DNA of 37,899 bases from Bacteriovoracaceae bacterium (lineage in GTDB: Bacteria; Bdellovibrionota; Bacteriovoracia; Bacteriovoracales; Bacteriovoracaceae). The stretch covers positions 1-37,899 of the forward strand of contig CANHJD010000008.1 of the NCBI GenBank assembly GCA_947461145.1, written 5' to 3'. This document shows, in pieces, positions 33,581 to 37,899 of this stretch; positions within the stretch are counted from its first letter, which is position 1; every line of letters starts with the position of its first letter. A program made the translations under genes and the position numbers. The notes under the pieces are model-generated. The model worked only from the letters and a program-made list of their open reading frames with translations. It searched no databases and was not told the DNA's origin.

Positions 33581-33952
33581 GTGGAGAAGAAACAAATGGA
33601 ACATTTTAAGGCGTTGCTTTTAAAGCATAGGCAGCAAATCCTTAATGTGGGTCTACTTAATAAATCAGAAGACTTACATGTCTCTGAAGAAGATCTTTCA
33701 GATGAGACAGATCTTGCTTCTTCTTTGATTCAACAACAAATCAACTGTACGATTCGCGACAGAGAATACATTAAACTTCGTCGGATTGATGCGGCCCTTG
33801 ATAGATGTGCTGAAGGAACTTTTGGTCACTGCGAGGAATGTGAGGATGAGATAGGACTTAAACGTCTAGAAAATCAACCCTGGGCAGAACTCTGTATTCA
33901 ACATGCAGAGGAAAAAGAAAAAGAAGAATCTCAAATTTTCCGACATGCCTAA
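33581..33952 (+). CDS. Short DksA/TraR-family regulator
   Basis: 123 residues, starting at GTG with a perfect AGGAGG at six-base spacing. The family binds the RNA polymerase secondary channel and, with ppGpp, adjusts rRNA and stress promoters. The coiled-coil tip carries D41-E-T-D44-L-A46, the DxxDxA motif needed for DksA activity. The zinc finger reads C84-x2-C87-x17-C105-x2-H108, with His replacing the fourth Cys. Compared with E. coli DksA (151 residues) the N-terminal region is shorter. A strong terminator follows, so it is monocistronic. Confidence 0.92.
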   Translation: MEKKQMEHFKALLLKHRQQILNVGLLNKSEDLHVSEEDLSDETDLASSLIQQQINCTIRDREYIKLRRIDAALDRCAEGTFGHCEECEDEIGLKRLENQPWAELCIQHAEEKEKEESQIFRHA

Positions 33953-33973
33953 GTTAAAAATTGCTTTAAATTC

Positions 33974-34004
33974 AAAAGCCTCCCCTCTGGGAGGCTTTTT
34001 TTTT
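33974..34004 (+). terminator. Rho-independent terminator after the dksA-like gene
   Basis: Perfect arms AGCCTCCC and GGGAGGCT enclose a CTCT loop, flanked by an A-run before and nine Ts after. It is the only textbook intrinsic terminator in the window. It lies about 20 bases after the stop. Confidence 0.95.
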
Positions 34005-34016
34005 GCCCAAAAATTA

Positions 34017-34053
34017 TGTCTAAAATTTTGTCACTTATCTAAATTTTGAGACA
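34017..34053. promoter_or_regulatory. Upstream dyad, candidate enhancer-binding-protein site
   Basis: TGTCTAAAATT (34017-34027) and AATTTTGAGACA (34042-34053) form an inverted repeat with one bulged base. Overlapping them is a direct repeat TCTAAAATTTTG / TCTAAATTTTG at a 20-base step. The centre is about 94 bases before the start predicted from the sigma-54 promoter, the usual distance for an upstream activator site. Confidence 0.45.
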
Positions 34054-34102
34054 ATCAATTGGAGAACACACACCTATCCCTTTGAATCCCTAATGACTCT
34101 TT

Positions 34103-34118
34103 TGGCAAGAGCCTTGCT
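34103..34118 (+). promoter_or_regulatory. Sigma-54 (-24/-12) promoter for the subtilase gene
   Basis: TGGCAAGAGCCTTGCT matches the consensus TGGCACG-N4-TTGCW with one mismatch. The invariant GG (34104-34105) and GC (34116-34117) are separated by exactly ten bases as required. Transcription would start near 34129, giving a leader of about 54 bases before the ATG at 34183. Confidence 0.7.
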
Positions 34119-34182
34119 TTACTTATTACACGGAATCCAAGCATTCCAACTTTTACACTTTAAACCGTGATAAGGGATAGTA

Positions 34183-35235
34183 ATGAAAAACGCAGTTAAG
34201 TCTCTTCTAACGCTGGCCTTGTCTCTTAACCTTACGGTTGGGGCAGCCTTTGCGAACGAGAGTCAACTGGCCTACGGACCAGAATTGCTTATTTCCAGAT
34301 ATGCTAGCTGGGGAATTGATCCTGATAAACATCTCGCTTCAATTAATTTAAAAGATTCTTGGAGCAGATTTACAAAAAAGAAGGATATTGTTGTTGCCGT
34401 GGTTGATACTGGCATCCAGGGAAATCATCCGTTTCTTATTAATAACATTCATGTCGTTAAAGGCAAAACTTCAAACCATAATTATGGAGTTGATTTTTCT
34501 ACAGGCAGAGCGACATCGACTCCAAGTGATCAACATGGGCATGGAACTCATGTTGCCGGAATTGTAAAATCTATTTTCCCTGACGTTAAAATTCTTGCAC
34601 TTAAATATTACAATCCTAAAGCTTCTGGACAGGCAAATCTCGACGCTACAATCAAGGCCCTTCAATATGCCGTTGATAATAATGTTGATGTGATTAACTA
34701 CTCTGGTGGCGGACCAGAAGCTTCAGTTGAAGAACTTCGTGTTCTTAAAGCTGCTGAGAAAAAAGGAATTCTCGTTATTGCAGCTGCGGGCAATGAGCAT
34801 TCAAACATTGACGACAAGCGCCACGCTTACTATCCAGCTTCTTATGGACTCTCTAACATTATTACAGTTGGTGCACACGATGATGGTTTAAATATTATCG
34901 CTTCTTCAAACTATGGTAAAAACTCTGTTGATATCGCGGCTCCAGGACACAGAATTCGCTCTGCTATACCTCAAAATGGCGCAGGCTATATGACTGGAAC
35001 ATCTCAAGCGACTGCATTTGTTACAGGTGTTGCAGCAATGATAAAATCAAAACATCCAAACATGAAATTTGATCAGATCAAAAATGTTATATTGAGCTCT
35101 TCATTGAAGGTTAAAAACTTTGAAGGAAAAATACTCGGAGCTGGTAAACTGGATGCTGGTCGGGCAATGGAACTTGCTGACTCAGTTAACGGTCAACTTA
35201 ATCTTTCAACCACTAGATCTGTGGCGAACCACTAA
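34183..35235 (+). CDS. Secreted subtilisin-family serine protease (S8)
   Basis: 350 residues. A signal peptide ends at AAFA (residue 24). The catalytic triad is complete: Asp75 (VAVVDTGIQ), His120 (HGHGTHVAG) and Ser274 (YMTGTSQATAF), with the oxyanion Asn204 (AAAGNEHS). Only ~45 residues separate the signal peptide from the catalytic core, too few for a full I9 propeptide, so maturation may not follow the classical route. A secreted endopeptidase suits protein feeding or, in a predator, prey degradation (inference). AAGGG precedes the ATG. A sigma-54-type promoter lies upstream and lnt follows 21 bases downstream. Confidence 0.95.
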   Translation: MKNAVKSLLTLALSLNLTVGAAFANESQLAYGPELLISRYASWGIDPDKHLASINLKDSWSRFTKKKDIVVAVVDTGIQGNHPFLINNIHVVKGKTSNHNYGVDFSTGRATSTPSDQHGHGTHVAGIVKSIFPDVKILALKYYNPKASGQANLDATIKALQYAVDNNVDVINYSGGGPEASVEELRVLKAAEKKGILVIAAAGNEHSNIDDKRHAYYPASYGLSNIITVGAHDDGLNIIASSNYGKNSVDIAAPGHRIRSAIPQNGAGYMTGTSQATAFVTGVAAMIKSKHPNMKFDQIKNVILSSSLKVKNFEGKILGAGKLDAGRAMELADSVNGQLNLSTTRSVANH

Positions 35236-35256
35236 ATATTATTCTACAATCATGTG

Positions 35257-36798
35257 ATGAAGAGACATTTAATCGATTTTTTCATCTCAAGCTTGGCCGG
35301 AAGCCTCTACGCTCTGTCCTATCCTTCGTTTCTTGGAAATGGATTCTTCCTCCTTCTTTTTATTGCCCTACCCCTATTCCTCTGGAAGATCGAAGACTCT
35401 ACTTTTCCAAAAAGTCTTTGCCTAATCCTTGGATTTAATCTTGGTCTCAACTTCGTAGGTTATTATTGGATTCCTCATACTATAAGGGAATTTGGTCAGC
35501 TTCCTTTTGCCCTTTCAATTCTTTTGGGCTCCTTAGCATCAATTATCCTTCAGCCCCATTGGTGGATTTATGCTATTTGGAGAAAATTTCGCCCTCAACT
35601 AAACTGGTCTTTAAATAAAAATATTATTTTAAATGCCTTTATTCTCACCCTCATGGAAAGATTTATTCCGCAACAATTTCCTTCTTATGTAGGTAGTCCT
35701 TGGCTCCATCTCGCTCCATATCTTGGACTTGCTCCTTACTTTGGAGTGGCAATTTTTAGTTTTATGACCTATTGGATAAGTCTTGAAATCATCCAACAAC
35801 TAAAAGCAAAAAAAATTCACTCTAAGACTTGGATCATTTTTTTTATTTTTATTTTCCTTAACGTAATTTTCTATCTAAGGCCCTCTGATTCAAATTTAAA
35901 ACTTCCTATAAGGATTGTTCAGGCAAACATTGGAAACTTTTTAAAAATAACTTCAGAACAAGGCGATCAGGATTCGTTTGAGGCTGTTATTAGAACCTAT
36001 GAAGATCTTTCAAAGCAAAAAAGTGAGCTTAGCCCTGAGCTTATTATTTGGCCTGAAACAGCCTTTCCCAACACTTTTGAAGGACCTAACTCCCCACTAG
36101 ATGAGAGCTTTCAGAGAATAATACAAGAAACTGAAGCCGAAATTCTGATTGGTGGATATGACCAAGATTTGAGTAAGACCAAATTTGATTTTATTGAATC
36201 AGTTTTTAATTCATCACTTCTCATAAGCAGAGATAAAATCAAATCGATCTATCATAAAAATATTCTGATCCCTTTTGGCGAAACTCTTCCTTTTGGTCAA
36301 TTCAATCGCCAAATTGTAGCTTATGTTCCGGCAATTTCACTTTTTGCGAAAGGAAAAGGAACTCCATTGATGGAAACAAAAGCTGGTTATAGATTTGTGA
36401 CTCCCATTTGTTATGAAATCTTGGACACAAATTTTATGAGAGGTCTTCTTAATGAGTGGGGGAAAAACTATTTTATTGTGAATCATACAAACGATTCATG
36501 GTATGGTGATACGGCAGAGCCCTATCAGCATCTCTTTCTTTCAAAATGGCGTGCACTGGAATTTCAATTACCGATTATCAGAAGCACAAATACAGGGATA
36601 AGTTCTGTCACATATCCAGATGGCTCAGAATCAAAGCGTTTAGAGATAAATCAGATTGGAAAGTTAGATATAGTCGTTCCTATACATAAAACAGACGCGA
36701 CCGTTTACCAGATCTACGGAATTTTTCCCTTTCTGATGCTCTTTGCCTTGCTCTACATGATTACTTGGTGGATTGAGAAGAGACAAATCCGGCCTTAA
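35257..36798 (+). CDS. lnt: Apolipoprotein N-acyltransferase
   Basis: Inner-membrane enzyme that adds the third acyl chain to lipoproteins in the periplasm. Several N-terminal transmembrane helices (about residues 10-205) precede a nitrilase-fold domain (IRIVQANIGNF) with the Glu-Lys-Cys triad in IIWPETAFP, the Lys of YHKNILIPFGETLPF, and TPICYEI. A final helix lies near the C-terminus. The length fits E. coli Lnt (512). The track start is GTG 35254; the adjacent ATG 35257 is preferred, although no good ribosome binding site is visible. The many lipoproteins encoded in this window are its likely substrates. It overlaps convergent kdsD by 38 bases. Confidence 0.95.
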   Translation: MKRHLIDFFISSLAGSLYALSYPSFLGNGFFLLLFIALPLFLWKIEDSTFPKSLCLILGFNLGLNFVGYYWIPHTIREFGQLPFALSILLGSLASIILQPHWWIYAIWRKFRPQLNWSLNKNIILNAFILTLMERFIPQQFPSYVGSPWLHLAPYLGLAPYFGVAIFSFMTYWISLEIIQQLKAKKIHSKTWIIFFIFIFLNVIFYLRPSDSNLKLPIRIVQANIGNFLKITSEQGDQDSFEAVIRTYEDLSKQKSELSPELIIWPETAFPNTFEGPNSPLDESFQRIIQETEAEILIGGYDQDLSKTKFDFIESVFNSSLLISRDKIKSIYHKNILIPFGETLPFGQFNRQIVAYVPAISLFAKGKGTPLMETKAGYRFVTPICYEILDTNFMRGLLNEWGKNYFIVNHTNDSWYGDTAEPYQHLFLSKWRALEFQLPIIRSTNTGISSVTYPDGSESKRLEINQIGKLDIVVPIHKTDATVYQIYGIFPFLMLFALLYMITWWIEKRQIRP

Positions 36799-37753
36799 AT
36801 AGATCATGTAATCTCAAAACCCCTTGAAACTCTCCGTCTAGAACTACAGGAGCAACAGAAATTGGTCTTGAAGGATTTTCCATCATTTTTAAAGCTTCAA
36901 AGGCAAGATTATGTGGAGAAAGAGAAGTGGGCTTTGTGGTCATTAATTCTTTCACTGGTGTACTAATAGCATCGGCACTTTTAGCAAACGCACGTCGAAT
37001 ATCCCCTTCAACAAGAATTCCCAATAATTTTTTTCCATCTAGAACAGCGCACATACCAACTGGTTTCTGGGTCATAGCAAGAATAGCGTCCTGAAGAGTT
37101 GCTTCCCCACCAACATATGGGCAGTCGGCTGCATTAATCATTAAATGATCCACGGTGAGAGAAAGTGATTTACCTAACAGTCCTGCTGGATGATTAACCG
37201 CAAATTTTTCTTTTGAAACTCCAAGCACGTTTTCATAAAGAACCGCCATCGCATCACCTAAGGCCAGCGCTACGGTAGTGCTGGTAGTAGGGGCAAGGTC
37301 GTTTATACAGGCTTCTTTTTCAACTGATGCATCAAGAACAATCCCAGCTGATTTTGCAATTGGGGAATTCAAATTTCCAACCAGAGCAATAATTCTTTCT
37401 TTAGGTACTGAAACGTATGGCAGCATAGCCAAAAGTTCTTCGGTTGTACCTGATTTGCTTATTAGAACAATCGCATCAGATTTAGTCACTCGTCCCAAAT
37501 CTCCGTGCATGGCTTCAGTTGGGTGGAGAAAAAACGAAGGGAGACCGAGGGAGGAAAAGGTAGCGGCGATCTTTGTCGCAATATGCCCAGACTTCCCTAC
37601 TCCCGAAACAATTAAGCTTCCGCCAGTTCCCGCCAGTAATTCAAAAAGGGAGACGAGCTGATCTGCTGTTTTCCCATTAAAATTATGTGCCGCTCGCTCT
37701 AAGGCACTGGCTTCGGTCAATAATACTTGGGTAAAGAGATTTTTATGGCCCAT
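36761..37753 (-). CDS. kdsD: Arabinose-5-phosphate isomerase KdsD/KpsF
   Basis: Interconverts ribulose 5-phosphate and arabinose 5-phosphate, the first step to Kdo of lipopolysaccharide. The N-terminal SIS domain has SGVGKSGHIATKIAATFSS, LHPTEAMHGDLG and LISKSGTTEE, followed by NHPAGLLGK. Two CBS domains follow (DHLMINAADCPYVGGEAT and VKELMTTKPTSLSPH). 330 residues, standard. ATG has AGGAA upstream. It implies a Gram-negative outer membrane with Kdo. Confidence 0.96.
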   Translation of the reverse strand: MGHKNLFTQVLLTEASALERAAHNFNGKTADQLVSLFELLAGTGGSLIVSGVGKSGHIATKIAATFSSLGLPSFFLHPTEAMHGDLGRVTKSDAIVLISKSGTTEELLAMLPYVSVPKERIIALVGNLNSPIAKSAGIVLDASVEKEACINDLAPTTSTTVALALGDAMAVLYENVLGVSKEKFAVNHPAGLLGKSLSLTVDHLMINAADCPYVGGEATLQDAILAMTQKPVGMCAVLDGKKLLGILVEGDIRRAFAKSADAISTPVKELMTTKPTSLSPHNLAFEALKMMENPSRPISVAPVVLDGEFQGVLRLHDLFKAGFVSSQSTK

Positions 37754-37804
37754 GTCTATTCCTAATGATTTCTTTTTATCTGAATCATTGATAACATAAA
37801 AGTC

Positions 37805-37899
37805 ATGAAATTTTATCTTTTAATCTTCCTGTTGCCCCTATTTAATGGGTGTGCGAACTATGAAAAGTTCCGTCAGGTGACTGAAGAGCTCGAAATTCC
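37805..37899 (+). CDS. N-terminal part of a lipoprotein (runs off the window)
   Basis: An ATG opens a frame to the window end: MKFYLLIFLLPLFNGCANYE and a further 11 charged residues. LFNGC is a good lipobox and Ala at +2 favours outer-membrane sorting. It is divergent from kdsD with only 51 bases between starts, so both promoters overlap there. Too short to assign a family, and no clear ribosome binding site. Confidence 0.7.
   Translation, partial: MKFYLLIFLLPLFNGCANYEKFRQVTEELEI

Noticed and set aside
1-37899. Mobile element, prophage, CRISPR or defence island
   Set aside because: No transposase, integrase, terminal repeats, repeat-spacer array or known defence gene was found; the content is mainly core genes in tight operons.

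Overview
The window is a densely packed, AT-rich chromosomal segment of a Gram-negative bacterium. The envelope genes (KdsD for Kdo, Lnt, at least six predicted lipoproteins and a beta-barrel-like protein), the delta-proteobacterial flavour of the housekeeping genes, and the set of small secreted proteins that resemble nothing common suggest the Bdellovibrionota, perhaps a Bacteriovorax or Peredibacter relative. That placement is an inference from protein style, not from a marker gene. I see no rRNA, tRNA, CRISPR array, insertion sequence, integrase or prophage gene, and no gene-free stretch above 300 bases. The longest gaps are about 205-236 bases and are described below.

Layout. 1-2824 (+): end of an unknown gene, a phosphohexomutase, queC and a small secreted protein. 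2828-10103 (-): dnaE followed by three tightly packed genes, namely two secreted proteins that together look like the domains of the flagellar protein FlgT and a degenerate receiver/HD-GYP protein. 10309-12145 (+): mtnB-mtnD-mtnC of methionine salvage. 12142-13490 (-): a small lipoprotein and a probable outer-membrane barrel. 13519-14178 (+): a stand-alone glutamine amidotransferase. 14182-17936 (-): an orphan OmpR-type response regulator followed by guaB-guaA. 18077-19820 (-): a coiled-coil/TPR protein and a FecR-domain protein. 19940-21822: three small unknown genes. 21819-27774 (-): rho, a DUF1385 membrane protein, prfA, prmC, murA and a HIT protein, a compact operon linking transcription termination, translation termination and peptidoglycan precursor synthesis. 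28011-28325 (-): a YHS-like lipoprotein. 28452-31559 (+): a TerB-like protein, dinB, ruvX and mltG. 31548-33361 (-): a flavin reductase-like protein and a lipoprotein that looks like an inactivated trypsin-family protease. 33581-36798 (+): a short DksA relative, a secreted subtilase behind a sigma-54-type promoter, and lnt. 36761-37753 (-): kdsD. 37805-end (+): start of another lipoprotein.

Most of the window is ordinary core genome. The parts that stand out are regulatory or degenerate: a strong sigma-54 promoter with an upstream dyad before the subtilase; a perfect 10-bp hairpin that buries the guaB ribosome binding site; a LexA-like dyad inside a near-leaderless dinB promoter; a serine-protease-like lipoprotein lacking both catalytic His and Ser; a receiver/HD-GYP protein with broken active sites in the dnaE operon; and an apparent split FlgT. 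Convergent genes repeatedly overlap by four bases at their stop codons, leaving no room for terminators.

Start codons were moved from the ORF-track position where a ribosome binding site, signal peptide or conserved N-terminus argued for it (phosphohexomutase, HD-GYP-like gene, mtnD, barrel, amidotransferase, guaB, lnt).
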